Source: Przewalskia tangutica (taxonomy: Eukaryota; Streptophyta; Magnoliopsida; Solanales; Solanaceae). Taken from it: a stretch of 64,000 nt of DNA. The stretch is taken from assembly GCA_029844215.1 (NCBI GenBank), contig CM056730.1, positions 48,062,924-48,126,923 on the forward strand, written 5' to 3'. The notes below the pieces were generated by a model, which worked only from the letters and a program-made list of their open reading frames with translations, did not search any database and was not told where the DNA came from. Position numbers and translations under genes: made by a program. Below are positions 42,418-54,650 of the stretch, in pieces (position 1 is the stretch's first letter; every line of letters begins with the position of its first letter).

Positions 42418-44494
42418 CCCAACTAGTGCAAGACTTGTCTTCCAACACTTAGAATTATTTCACATTTTTGTTCTTCAATTGGGAAGCTCACGGGTTGAGT
42501 TATTTTCCACACAAAAAAATTGTAGTTTTGTTCCATTATTCACAAGACTTAAACCCAAGGTCCCTAAGGGTGTTGTATGGTTATCTCAATAGAAAGATTC
42601 CGGAAAAGTGGCGTTTTCGTATTAGTCGCAAGGCGGAAACTTAAGGAGTTCTTCAACTTTGAAGTTGGAACTTGAAGATGGGTTCTTCATAGAATTCTAA
42701 GGAGTGCTTGGAGCGGATTGGAACTTAAGGAAAGGAGCTAAGAATTGCTAAGGAGCGACTTTGAAACTTGGAAATTTTAAGGGCTTGTAAAGGTATAATT
42801 CTTGTCGTTTTAGTAATTAAGATTACTACTTGTTGTAGCTTTGGATATTAGCAAGCATGAGGAGTTTATATTATGAAGTTGATTAGTGTTATGGATATTG
42901 GAACCCTAACCCGAAAACTAGTATGTTAGCCCTTAAGATTGTAATTCAATTTGGCTACTAGTTTAGTTGTCACATGTTATATAAAGAGGGAATTATAGTT
43001 GTTGAAGTTGTTTATGACTATGTAGCATGTTGGAATAACAACTTGTATTGAAATAGAAATTGAAAGAGAGGTAGTGTTGTTGTAGCCGAGAATTGGTTTG
43101 TTTTGTATCAATTGTGGGGCGGAATTTTACACGTCTTGTAGGCGTGTAATTCCCTTTTTATTGGTTGGTATGTTGAGCCTTAAATGTGGCATGTTTGGTT
43201 ATTGAATTCGGCCTTGAAAAAGGTGGCAAAGTATGTAGAAACAAAGGAAGTGCTGTCCGATTTTCCGTAGAATTTAGTGACCTTGTACTTAGAATATTCT
43301 ACGAAGAGAGCTAGAGGTTAATAGACATTTTTATGACTATTATAGGTTGAAGTACTACGAGTAGCATATTCTACTTGAAGGGTGGAAAAGGCTAGCAAGG
43401 GTATAGTACTTTGGAGCATTTTGCTAATTGTCGATAATCATCGCGAGGTATGTGAACCTCTTCCTATCTTTTCTAGCATGATTGTTGTAAACTATGTAGT
43501 ACGGTAGACGTACATGTGCTAAATGAATTTGGTTGGTTTAAAACATAAAGTGTTATAACGGCTTTCTGGGAAGTTTGTTATAACAACTTTATGTAGGTAA
43601 AGAAATGGTTTGTGATTTTAAAAAGATACGAGACTTGACTTATAAATGACTTGATGTGAAATATTAAGGACTTGGTTGGTGTTAAAAAGTTGTGAAACCG
43701 CTTTTATGAGAAATGGGTAATTGGGTTTTAAAAGGAATAAGTTATATTGATTTCGGAAATGAGAATAAGTATCGAACAAGTCATTGCAGCGTTAATAAAG
43801 GAAAATGTAATGACAATTAATTATATTAAAATAAGTAGAAACCTCCATCTGCATAGAAGCTAAGATAAGACAAAATTATTACATTTTATAGATCATGGCT
43901 GCTTTAATAAGAATCATTACATACAAGCATTAATTTTCTTAAATTCCAAAGTAAGGAACTTGATTTCTAAAAGAAAAGGGACTTGAGGAATTGAAGAGTT
44001 TTTGGTTTAAAAGAAAGGCATGGTTTTGTCTTAAAATGGTTTAAAAAGAAGGCATGGTTTTGTCTTAAATTGGTTTAAAAAAAAGAAGGCACAGTATTGT
44101 CTTGGTTTATTTAAAAGAAGGTATGGAATTGTTTTGGTTTACTTAAAACAATAGTTACTCTATTTTTGGATACTACGAGTGTTAGTACCAGGTGACGTTT
44201 GGGAAAGAAATGGGTCTTTTTAAAAAAGAATTAAAGTATGTAGTACTTTGGGGTTAAAACCCGGACTTTGACATAAAATGAAAGTACATTGTGTTGTGTG
44301 TAACTTTCCTATGTTTGCGTGTGATAGCCTTGTTGTGCAAGTGTTGTATCCTTATGTTACCGCGTCTCTCGATGGAGGGCCGATCATGTTATTTTTTATC
44401 CTTGGACCTACTGACACGTTGGGTGGCCCACGGGTAGGGTTCCATTAGGATTGTTGTTCCATAGACTAACTCTCCATGAGGTTACTGATTCGGC

Positions 44495-45010
44495 CTTGGT
44501 ATCTGGTAGCTAGCCCTCGTACTTGCCCCGGTCGTTGCTGATGCAGGTTGGTTCTGGTAGTTGTCTTTCGTATTTGCCCCGATCATTTCTTGATGGTGAC
44601 ATTCCATAGACCAGCCCTCCATGGGGTTTTATTGATTCGGCCTTGGTATCTGGTGGTTGGCTCTCGTACTTGCCCCGGTCGTGGCTGATTCGGCTTTGGT
44701 ATCTGGTAGTTAGCCTTCGCACTTGCCCCGTTCAGTTTTGTGGCGAAGTCTCGTGATCACGGCCTTGGTATCTGGTAGTTAGCCCTCGTACTTGCCCCCG
44801 TCAGCTACGTGACGCAGCCTTGGTATCTGGTAGTTGGCTTTCGTACTTGCCCCGTGTCAGCTTCGTGGTATAGTTATATAGTATTGCTGGTACGACTTTG
44901 GTATCTGGTAGTTGGCTTTCGTACTTGCCCCGGTCAGTTGATGATGCGGCTTGGATCTGGTAGCTATGCCTTCGTACTTGCCCCGTACGATTTTTATGAC
45001 ACAGGTGGGA
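44495..45010 (+). repeat. minisatellite in F3 5' LTR
   Basis: About nine units of 45-60 bp containing GGTATCTGGTAGTTGGCTTT and CGTACTTGCCCCGGTCA. The copy in the 3' LTR is at 50690-51200. The ORFs across it on both strands reflect the repeat. Confidence 0.88.
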
Positions 45011-45693
45011 CCTGGTGTTCATGTGTACTCCTTGGTGTTGTTATATCATGATCGCCGGCAGTGAGGAAGGAATTCCACGGGCATGATTGATGTTGTGGGC
45101 GTGAGACCCATTGTTATATTTGAGTGATGACTTTGAGGGCGTGAGTCCCTGACTTGACATGATTGTTTATATATTGTGGTCTGTAGTTTGGTTATCATAC
45201 ATGTCTCCTGCTTTATATAGACTATTATGATTTCATTTCTGATATTTCTGATTTCACATACTTGGTACTGTTATCGACCTCCTTCGGGGGGCTGCGTTCA
45301 TGCCGCAGGTAGAGGTACACCGGTTGTTGATCCTCGCTCATAGGATCACAGTTCAGCGTTTTGGGAAGCTACATTTCTCCGGAGGCTTATCTTTGGTATA
45401 GTCCCCTGTCATTGTAGGTACTTATACATTCAGGGGTATGGCGGGGCCCTGTCCCGTCATAGTTGTGGTTAAATTCTTAGAGGTTTGTAGTACTGTTGTG
45501 GGCAGGGTTTGTAAAGGATATAACTGTTCAGGTATATATATGCAGAAAGGTAACCGTTTTGGTTAGCCTGTTTCTTATTTTATCTTGTTTCATGTTTAAG
45601 TTTTTATTTCCGCTGATTTTCTCTGATGTTGTATCACTAGGGTGCCCGGGGTAAGGCACCAGTCGCGGGCTCGAGGTCGGGTCGTGACAAAAG

Positions 45694-45710
45694 TGGTATC
45701 AGAGCAGTTA
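45694..45710 (+). other. primer-binding site, initiator-Met tRNA (F3)
   Basis: TGGTATCAGAGCAGTTA, four bases after the LTR end. Confidence 0.92.
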
Positions 45711-45895
45711 ATCCTCGGAAAGTGTCTACAGACCGTGTCTAGTAGAGTCTTGATTATCGGTGTGTTGTGCACCACATCTATAATCAGGAGGCTACAAGAT
45801 ATTTAGGATTGGTTTCCATTCTTCTCACTCTGAGATCGTGCCTTAGAGCTGTGTTATAAGTTGGACTCCCTCTGACGTATTCTTTTGTACAAGTT

Positions 45896-47137
45896 ATGCC
45901 TCTACGCAAGGCAACCAGAGCCCATAAGGGCAAGGTAGCGAGAGGAGTCGCGAGTAGAGCACGAGAGGTTACGAGCGAGGCCCGGTCTTACCGAGGTGGT
46001 ACTTCAGATCTGGAGTTGCGACGCCGCTAGCCCAAAGAGTTTAGAAGCAGCGGTAGCTCACGAGGCTACGATACGAGCCTCATCCGGACTGGAAGCGAGA
46101 GAGATGGTTCTGAGGAGATGGCCCGATTACTAGCCGTGATCGTGGCGAACATGAGAGATAGGTGGATCTGGCCAGATTCGATTCCGTGGTTCACCCGAGA
46201 TCGGATAGTTTGGGACTACGAGACTTTTTGAGCTGCATCCCACCTGAGTTTTACGGGTCGAGGCCTGAGGATGATCCGCAGGAGTTCATCAAGCGATTCT
46301 GACGGATCATGAGTGATCAAGGCTTCGGAGACCGAGTCAGTGGTCTTAGGTTCGCATCGGCTGCGTGATACCGCAGTCGACTGGTTTGATTCGTGGGAGC
46401 TGTCCCGGGGAGAGCATGCGCCTCCAACTGTATGGGACGAGTTCTCTGAGGCATTTCTTGGCCATTTCTTGCCACCACAGATGAGAAACACGGGCGACAA
46501 ATTTTTGATCTTTGAGAGCAGAGGCGCGCGATTCGAGTACAACGTTGAGTTCGACTCGTTGGCTCGATATGTCCCTGCGTTAGTAGCAGATATGGAGGAC
46601 AGGGTGCACCGCTACGTCACCGGGCTCGATGATTATTTGGCAGAGTCTTGCTCGGGTGTAGCTCTTCAGCCGGGCATGGACATTGCCCGCATGCAGGCTC
46701 ATGCACTTGGGTGTGAGGAGCGTAGAGGCCGACGGGTTGACAGATATCAACAGCAGAAGAAGGCCAGGACGGCAGGGTCTTTTGGTAGCTCTCAGGGTGG
46801 ACCGCCTCAGCAGCAGGCTAGTTATACACCTCCGCCAGTACATAGTGGTCCTCCACGCGATCTTGAGCGTCCAGGTATTGAGGCGAGTCGGGGCTCGGGG
46901 TTTCAGATTTTCGAGGGTAGAGTGCTCGCGGATGAGGCCACCCTTATCTCGGTGTGGCGTTGTGGAAAACTCCATAAGAAGTGTCATGCTAGTTTGGGAG
47001 ATTGTTATACTTGCGGCCGGCGGGGCCATTTTGCGAGGATTGTCAGGCAGGTAGAGCGGATGTTAAGACTCATCCTTCAGATCGGTGGCGGGTCATCGCT
47101 TTACATAGCTATGCATGACAGGCGACATTATGATTAG
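45896..47137 (+). pseudogene. gag: gag of F3
   Basis: The ATG at 45896 gives MPLRKATRAHKGKVARGVAS, then frameshifts and a stop. From 46313 a 274-codon frame covers the capsid core: RVIKASETESV-like start, WFDSWELSRGEHAPP, REYNVEFDSLARY (partly altered), GVALQPGMDIARMQAHALGC. Next comes a Gln/Pro-rich linker and the zinc knuckle CYTCGRRGHFARI, in which a small indel replaces the fourth Cys. Ends RRHYD-stop at 47137. It is the best-preserved gag in the window and closely related to the A-family gag, although the LTRs differ greatly. Confidence 0.88.
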
Positions 47138-48090
47138 AGCGACAAAGGGAAAGTGAAGCAGTAGTTATAGGTATATCCTTAACCCTCTAGAGATTAGTAT
47201 GCGTGATATGATGATATTTTTTTATGTTAAGTGTTATGTTCAGATAACATTGTGATAATTGTGATTAGAAAACATGGGCAGTAAAAAAAGGTAAGTTTGG
47301 GGTCAGGTAATTTGTGAACCTTAGAAATTATGACAATTGAGACCTTAGATGTAAGGCCGTCTTGAGTAAAAGATTTTGCGGGTGATCTTTGTCGGAGTGC
47401 ATAGTATACGTGGAGTATTTGTGGGATAATTCCATGGGTAGCATGAGATGGAAGTGGTAGCTTTCATGACGTGAATTAGTAAAATTGTTCCGGATCGGGG
47501 AACGAGAGAGTTTAGCGCGATAGCGAGTCGGGTTGAGGCCAGATCGCGGGTCAACCCGCAGCCCGGAATGAGGTGGGGTCAGTTCGAGGTGGTCCCGCCA
47601 GGTGGTAGGATCACGATGGTGCTAGGCCCAGGTTTAGGTAACCATCGTATGAGTTCGTGGATGTGTTCGACCAGAATCAGAGCGTGAAGGCTGGGAATGG
47701 CCTTAAAGGAATTTGAGGCTAGTAAGATGGCCGGGTTTGGGGGTAGTGACTCCAAAGTTTTGGAAACTGAAGCGATGACTGAAGTGTGGTACGTGTAATA
47801 GAAAGAGTTCAGGTGTACGAGAAGGGTACGACGAGTAAGGGAAGAAGTGAACATGTGTTAAGAGAAGGGGAGTGATCTTTTTGTGAAAGTAACGAGGTGA
47901 AGGAGGTATCCTTTAGACCATGGGTGGAAGCTTTAAGTGTTTTTTTTTATACACGTTAGAGATGGTTCCACGTTGGCTTGGATTCGAGTTTTGCGCATGT
48001 GTTATATTATGGCCAGGTGTGGCATAATTGGTTTTGTAAGTATAGTAGTGAAGACTATACCGGCGCGTGTATGTTTTGAGACTTAGAAGG
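47138..48090 (+). other. non-pol tail of F3
   Basis: About 0.95 kb aligned with the B1 and B2 tails from TATATCCTTAAC (47172) onward. Shared landmarks include GAGACCTTAGATGTAAG, GTATGAGTTCGTGGAT and GGCCAGGTGTGGCAT. No domain or long conserved frame; not derived from any recognisable pol segment. Confidence 0.72.
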
Positions 48091-48125
48091 AACATTCGGG
48101 ACGAATGTTTCTAAGGGGGGAAGAA
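48091..48125 (+). other. hairpin and polypurine tract (F3)
   Basis: AACATTCGGGACGAATGTT at 48091-48109, then AAGGGGGGAAGAA to the LTR at 48126. Confidence 0.88.
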
Positions 48126-51100
48126 TGTTACACCCCATAGTTCCAGTGTATGTATGTGAGGACATACGTACGAGAATACGACATTAAAATTGGAATAGAA
48201 GAAAGATGTGATTTTTCGACGGAAAAGTTTCCGAACTTCGTGAAGGAAAGAGGTTTATTATTGAGAATTGGATTCTCCACTTTGGTATTTAAGACTTTAA
48301 GAACTTATAAGAATTATGGAATTTATATTTTACGGATTTGGTCATGTGGGGCCCACCCGAGGAATTTTACGTTTTATGGGACCCACGAGGGTTACGGAAT
48401 TTTTATGAACGAATGAGAGGGAGACACGTGGCACCCCCTCATATGGTCTTGGACGATTTAATGCAAGGATAGGATGGTCATTTGACCATTGTGGATGAAA
48501 GTCTTCAAGCTTGAGTGTATTGACCAAGTCAACTTGTCCACTTGGCTATTATCCATGTGATCTTCATCCTAGCCACACATTTGTTATAATCTTGACCCTC
48601 CATTGTTTTATATATACCCAACTAGTGCAAGACTTGTCTTCCAACACTTAGAATTATTTCACATTTTTGTTCTTCAATTGGGAAGCTCACGGGTTGAGTT
48701 ATTTTCCACACAAAAAAATTGTAGTTTTGTTCCATTATTCACAAGACTTAAACCCAAGGTCCCTAAGGGTGTTGTAAGGTTATCTCAATAGAAAGATTCC
48801 GGAAAAGTGGCGTTTTCGTATTAGTCGCAAGGCGGAAACTTAAGGAGTTCTTCAACTTTGAAGTTGGAACTTGAAGATGGGTTCTTCATAGGCTTCTAAG
48901 GAGTGCTTGGAGCGGATTGGAACTTAAGGAAAGGAGCTAAGAATTGCTAAGGAGCGACTTTAAAACTTGGAAATTTTAAGGGCTTGTAAAGGTATAATTC
49001 TTGTCGTTTTAGTAATTAAGATTACTACTTGTTGTAGCTTTGGATATTAGCAAGCATGAGGAGTTTATATTATGAAGTTGATTAGTGTTATGGATATTGG
49101 AACCCTAACCCGAAAACTAGTATGTTAGCCCTTAAGATTGTAATTCAATTTGGCTACTAGTTTAGTTGTCACATGTTATATAAAGAGGGAATTATAGTTG
49201 TTGAAGTTGTTTATGACTATGTAGCATGTTGGAATAACAACTTGTATTGAAATAGAAATTGAAAGAGAAGTAGTATTGTTGTAGCCGAGAATTGGTTTGT
49301 TTTGTATCAATTGTGGGGCGGAATTTTACACGTCTTGTAGGCGTGTAATCCCCTTTTGATTGGTTGGTATGTTGAGCCTTAAATGTGGCATGTTTGGTTA
49401 TTGAATTCGGCCTTGAAAAAGGTGGCAAAGTATGTAGAATCAAAGGAAGTGCTGCCCGATTTTCCGTAGAATTTAGTGACCTTGTACGTAGAATATTCTA
49501 CGAAGAGAGCTAGAGGTTAATATACATTTTTATGACTATTATAGGTTGAAGTACTACGAGTAGCATATTCTACTTGAAGGGTGGAAAAGGCTAGCAAGGG
49601 TATAGTACTTTGGAGCATTTTTCTAATTGTCTATAATCGTCGCGAGGTATGTGAACCTCTTCCTATCTTTTCTAGCATGATTGTTGTAAACTATGTAGTA
49701 CGGTAGACGTACATGTGCTAAATGAATTTGGTTGGTTTAAAATATAAAGTGTTATAACGGCTTTCTGGGAAGTTTGTTATAACAACTTTATATAGGTAAA
49801 GAAATGGTTTGTGGTTTTAAAAAGATACGAGACTTGACTTATAAATGACTTGATGCAAAATATTAAGGACTTGGTTGGTGTAAAAAAGTTGTGAAACCGC
49901 TTTTATGAGAAATAGGTAATTGGGTTTTAAAAGGAATAAGTTATATTGATTTCGGAAATGAGAATAAGTATCGAACAAGTCATTGCAGCGTTAATAAAGG
50001 AAAATGTAATGACAATTAATTATATTAAAACAAGTAGAAACCTCCATCTGCATAGAAGCTAAGATAAGACAAAATTATTACATTTTATAGATCATGGCTG
50101 CTTTAATAAGAATCATTACATACAAGCATTAATTTTATTAAATTCCAAAGTAAGGAACTTGATTTCTAAAAGAAAAGGGACTTGAGGAATTGAAGAGTTT
50201 TTGGTTTAAAAGAAAGGCATGGTTTTGTCTTAAAATGGTTTAAAAAGAAGGCATGATTTTGTCTTAAATTGGTTTTAAAAAAAGAAGGCATAGTATTGTC
50301 TTGGTTTATTTAAAAGAAGGTATGGAATTGTTTTGGTTTACTTAAAACAATAGTTACTCTATTTTTGGATACTACGAGTGTTAGTACCAGGTGACGTTTG
50401 GGAAAAAAATGGGTCTTTTTAAAAAAGAATTAAAGTATGTAGTACTTTGGGGTTAAAACCCGGCCTTTGACATAAAATGAAAGTACATTGTGTTGTGTGT
50501 AACTTGCCTATGTTTGCGTGTGATAGTCTTGTTGTGCAAGTGTTGTATCCTTATGTTACCGCGTCTCTCGATGGAGGGCCGGTCATGTTATTTTTGATCC
50601 TTGGACCTACTGACACGTTGGGTGGCCCATGGGTAGGGTTCCATTATGATTGTTGTTCCATGGACTAGCTCTCCATGAGGTTACTGATTCGGCCTTGGTA
50701 TCTTGTAGCTAGCCCTCGTACTTGCCCCGGTCGTTGCTGATGCAGGTTGGTTCTGGTAGTTGGCTTTCGTACTTGCCCCGATCAGTTGTTGATGGTGTCA
50801 TTCCATGGACCAGACCCTCGTGGGGTTTCTTGATTCGACGCGGTATCGGTGGTTAGCTCTCGTACTTGCCGGTCGTGGTGGTGATTCGACTTTGGTATCT
50901 GGTAGTTAGCCTTCGCACTTGCCCCGTTCAGTTTTGTGGCGAAGTCTCGTGATCACGACCTTGGTATCTGGTAGTTAGCCCTCGTACTTGCCCCCGTCAG
51001 CTACGTGACGCGACCTTGGTATCTGGTAGTTGGCTTTCGTACTTGCCCCGTGTCAGCTTCGTGGTATAGTTATATAGTATTGTTGGTACGGCTTTGGTAT

Positions 51101-51863
51101 CTGGTAGTTGGCTTTCGTACTTGCCCCGGTCAGTTGATGATGCGGCTTGGATCTGGTAGCTATGCCTTCGTACTTGCCCCGTACGATTTTTATGACACAG
51201 GTGGGACCTGGTGTTCATGTGTACTCCTTGGTGTTGTTATATCATAGACTGCCGGCAGTGAGGAAGGAATTCCACGGGCATGATTGATGTTGTGGGCGTG
51301 AGACCCATTGTTATATTTAAGTGATGACTTTGAGGGTGTGAGTCCCTGACTTGACATGACTGTCTATATATTGTGGACTGTAGTTTGGTTATCATACATG
51401 TCTCCTGCTTTATATAGACTATTATGATTTCATTCTGATATTTCTGATTTCACATACTTGGTACTGTTGTCTTGACCTCGCCCGGGGATGCGTTCATGCC
51501 ACGGTAGAACACCGGTTGTTGATCCTCGCTCATGGATCACGATTCAACGTTTGGAAGCTCCGTTTCTCGGAGGCTTATCTTTGGTATAGTCCCTGTCATT
51601 GTAGGTACTTATACATTCGGGGTATGGCGGGGCCTGTCCGTCATAGTTGTGGTTAAATTCTTAGAAGTGCTGAAATCTTGTTGTGGCGGGGTTTGTAAAG
51701 GATATAACTGTTCGGTATATATATGCGAGAAAGGTAACCGTTTTGGTTGCTTTGTTTCTTATTTTCTCTTGTTTCATGTTTAAGTTTTATTTCGTGATTT
51801 TCTCGATGTTGTATCACTAGGGTGCGGGTAAGGCACGATCGCGGGCGAGGTCGGGTCGTGGCG
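48126..51863 (+). mobile_element. F3 3' LTR
   Basis: TGTTACACCCCATAGTTCCAG onward, collinear with the 5' LTR with few substitutions until about 51480. After that many CAG/CTG/CCGG positions are altered (for example TCTCTGATG becomes TCTCGATG). TATATATA 48609-48616; conserved block 49939-50110; minisatellite 50690-51200. Confidence 0.9.
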
Positions 51864-51929
51864 AATTATCTTGCCGGCCCATTCTCGGGGCGATCACGGT
51901 CGCATAGTCGCCCGTAAAGGTATCTTCTT
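51864..51929 (-). mobile_element. 66-bp m-type LTR fragment
   Basis: Resembles 41865-41926, the sequence left of F3, over its length (shared GCCGGCCCA-, CATAGTC- and CCGTAAAGGTAT-type text) but is diverged. It is not the expected continuation of the host LTR beyond F3. It is followed by another plus-strand LTR at 51930. Confidence 0.5.
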
Positions 51930-53078
51930 TGTTATACCCCGTAGTTCCGGAGTATGTATGTGAGGACGTACGTACGAATGTTTAAACCCTAATTAGGGTA
52001 AGAATGAAAGAATTGTTTTCTGACGGAAAATATTCCGAACCTTGTGAAGGAAATTTTACGTTTTCAATATTTTTACGATTATGGAATTTTCCGAGTGATT
52101 AAATATTTTGGACCAATAGGAGGGCGACATGTGTCACCCCAAGAGCCTGTTGGACGTTTTATACAAGGAAGTGGGCAAGTAAAATGGTCAAAGTCTTGCA
52201 TGGCATGTGTGGGACAAGTGGACAAAGGAACCTACAGAAACACATCTATACCATACACATGTTTCAATCCTAACCCTTGGTTGTCCTATATAAACCCCTC
52301 TAGTTGATGAAAATCTTCCACACTTAGAACATTTCAAGACTTGAAAATATTTTCTCTCCCTTTTCTTCTTGTTCTCGTCCAAACCCCCCTCCCCTTAGCC
52401 AATGTTGTCCAAAAATTCTTAAAATTATAAGTGTTCTTCCTTAATGTATTAGGAAGATTATTAACCAAGAGTTAGACAAGATTTCACACCCCTAGCCTCA
52501 ACCCCCCCCCCCTCCCGCCCCCCCTTGGCCGAGAGTGGGCAGATTTTCGGGACTGTTTTGGACAGATTTTTTTTAGTCAAATTTGGAAGGGAATATCTCC
52601 TAGCATATTAGGAGTTTTTGGGTGTTTCAAAAGCCTAAAATGAACTTCGTCGAGTCTAGTTTCCAACGCAACAAACCGCTCGTCGATACGACACTGGAGT
52701 AGAGAGTTATCGATGTTACAATTTCAGCTGACGAAGCAGTGGCTAAAAATCTGGACAGTCACGTTTTTTTGGACTATTTTGAGGTAATGAACCTTAACCT
52801 CTTTGTGAAGTTGATTGTTATGTATATATAGATATTATACATATACTGGAAGTATATTATGGAGTATGATATAATAAGGAAAGATTTGGATCTTGTTAAG
52901 ATGTTAAAAGAAGAATTGGCATATTAGCCATTAAAATGGTAAAAATGTATCCATTACTTACTAAGAAGTTAAAAACAAAGGAGCTATAACTTATATAAAG
53001 ATTGGAATATAAGTTGGAAGACTAATGATGTAATTGGATAAGTAAAATTGAAAAAGTTGGCCAAGGACCCCAACTTAA

Positions 53079-53158
53079 GGACCGTATCTACTTTGGACCG
53101 TATATACTTTGGACCGTATCTACTTTGGAATGTATTTACTTTGGACCGTATTTACATT
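53079..53158 (+). repeat. 16-bp tandem repeat, five units
   Basis: GGACCGTATCTACTTT repeated five times with minor changes. Confidence 0.88.
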
Positions 53159-53162
53159 ATTG

Positions 53163-53410
53163 TTATGAAGGAGAGATTGTTAATCGCGTTCCGTTAGGGC
53201 GTGTTATCCCCTTCTTTTATTATTGTTGTTATGAAGGAGAGATTGTTAATCGCGTTACGTTTGGGCGTGTTATCCCCTTCTTTTATTATTGTTGTTATGA
53301 AGGAGAGATTGTTAATCGCGTTCCGTTTGGGCGTGTTATCCCCTTCTTTTATTATTGTTGTTATGAAGGAGAGATTGTTAATCGCGTTCCGTTTGGGCGT
53401 GTGATCCCCT
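53163..53410 (+). repeat. 66-bp tandem repeat, about four units
   Basis: Units start at 53163, 53229, 53295 and 53361 and are nearly identical (TTATGAAGGAGAGATTGTTA plus ATCGCGTTCCGTTTGGGCGTG and a TTATTATTG segment). The period is exactly 22 codons, so one frame stays open from 53125 to 53454 as a 22-residue repeat. There is no evidence that this is translated. Confidence 0.92.
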
Positions 53411-54650
53411 TCTTTAAATTTCGGTATTATTGCACCTTAATTATAGTATGTTAATTACGGTTATCGGGCCTTGAAAAAGGTGGAAAATTGAGTAGAAACG
53501 GGGGAGGTGCTGCCGAATTTTCCGTAGGATATGGAACTTTGTTCTTAGAAATATCCTATGAAGAGATCTAGAAGGTAATAGACGTTTCATGGCCATTATA
53601 GGTTGAAGTACTACGAGTAGCGTATTCTACTTGAAGGGTGGAAAATGCTAGCAAGGTTATAGTACTTTGGAGCGTTTTGCTAATTGTCGATAATCGTCGC
53701 GAGGTATGTGAACCTCTTCCTATCTTTTCTAGCATGATATTTGTGAAATATATATAGTACGGTAGACGTACGTGTGTAAAATGAATTTTGTTTATTTAAA
53801 ACATAAAGTGTTATAATGGCTTTATGGGAAGTTAATTATAACAACTTTATGTAGGTAAAAGAATGGTTTATTGATTTTTAAAAAGATAAGAGACTTGACT
53901 TATATTTGACTTGACTTGATATGTGAAGAACTTGAATTGTGTGGAAAGTTGTGAAACCTCATTCATGAGTAATGAGTACTTGGTTTTGAATAATAATGTT
54001 TGATTTCGGAAATGAGAATAAGTATCGAACAAACCACTGCAGCGTTAATAAAGGAAAATATATTGACAAATAATTAATATTATTAAAACAAGTAGAAACC
54101 TCCATATGCATAGAAGCTAAGATAAGACAAAATTGTATTACATTTCCTAGATCACGGTTGCTTTAATAAGGTCATTAATAACAAGTATTGATTTTTCTTA
54201 AATTCCAAAGTAAGGAACTTGATTTCTAAAAGAAAAGAGACTTGAGGAATTGAAGTGTTTTTGGTTTAAAAGAAAGGCATGGTTTTGTCTTAAATTGGTT
54301 TAAAAAGAAGGTATGAGAATTGTTTTGGTTTACTTAAAAGTGATAGTTACTCTATTTTTGATACTACGGGTATCGTGTGACCTTCGTAAAAGAAATGGAT
54401 CTTTTTGAAAGAATTAAAGTACGTAGTACCTTGGGGCTAAAACCCGGTTTTGTTGTAATAAAATGAAAGTCTATGAGTACGTTGGACTTGCTTATTATTG
54501 CTGTGATAGCCTTTGTTGTGCAAGTGTTTTGATTACGTACTCTGAGTCTCTCGATGGAGGGCCGGCTATCTGGTTGATTGATGGACATACTGACACGATG
54601 GGTGGCCCACGGGTATGCTTCCACTATATCGATCCTTTTGGACATACTGA

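Larger units (their letters stand above)
41927..45689 (+). mobile_element. F3 5' LTR (3.76 kb)
   Basis: TGTTACACCCCGTAGTTCCAG to GGGTCGTGACA. TATATATA at 42410-42417 is the likely promoter box. Predicted donors AG|GTATAA at 42791 and AG|GTATGTG at 43446, acceptors TTATAG ending 43345 and TGCCGCAG ending 45308. Conserved block 43741-43912; minisatellite 44495-45010; TATGGCGGG stem-loop relative at about 45438. No protein-coding gene was seen. Confidence 0.9.
41927..51863 (+). mobile_element. F3: gag-only LTR retrotransposon
   Basis: Complete element: 5' LTR 41927-45689, primer site 45694-45710, gag 45896-47137, tail, polypurine tract 48112-48125, 3' LTR 48126-51863. The interior is 2.4 kb with gag only. 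The two 3.7 kb LTRs are nearly identical, so the insertion is young. The last bases (GTCGTGGCG for GTCGTGACA) are altered and no matching 5-bp duplication of GGTAT follows, so the right junction may be rearranged or mis-assembled. Confidence 0.9.
51930..54650 (+). mobile_element. truncated plus-strand LTR
   Basis: Starts TGTTATACCCCGTAGTTCCGG and carries TATATAAA at 52287-52294, C-rich leader near 52500, the AG|GTATGTG donor near 53700, and a conserved block at 54001-54170. It breaks off within the minisatellite zone at about 54650, where m-type LTR sequence begins; the LTR end, interior and second LTR are missing. Two tandem repeats lie at 53079-53410. Confidence 0.8.
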
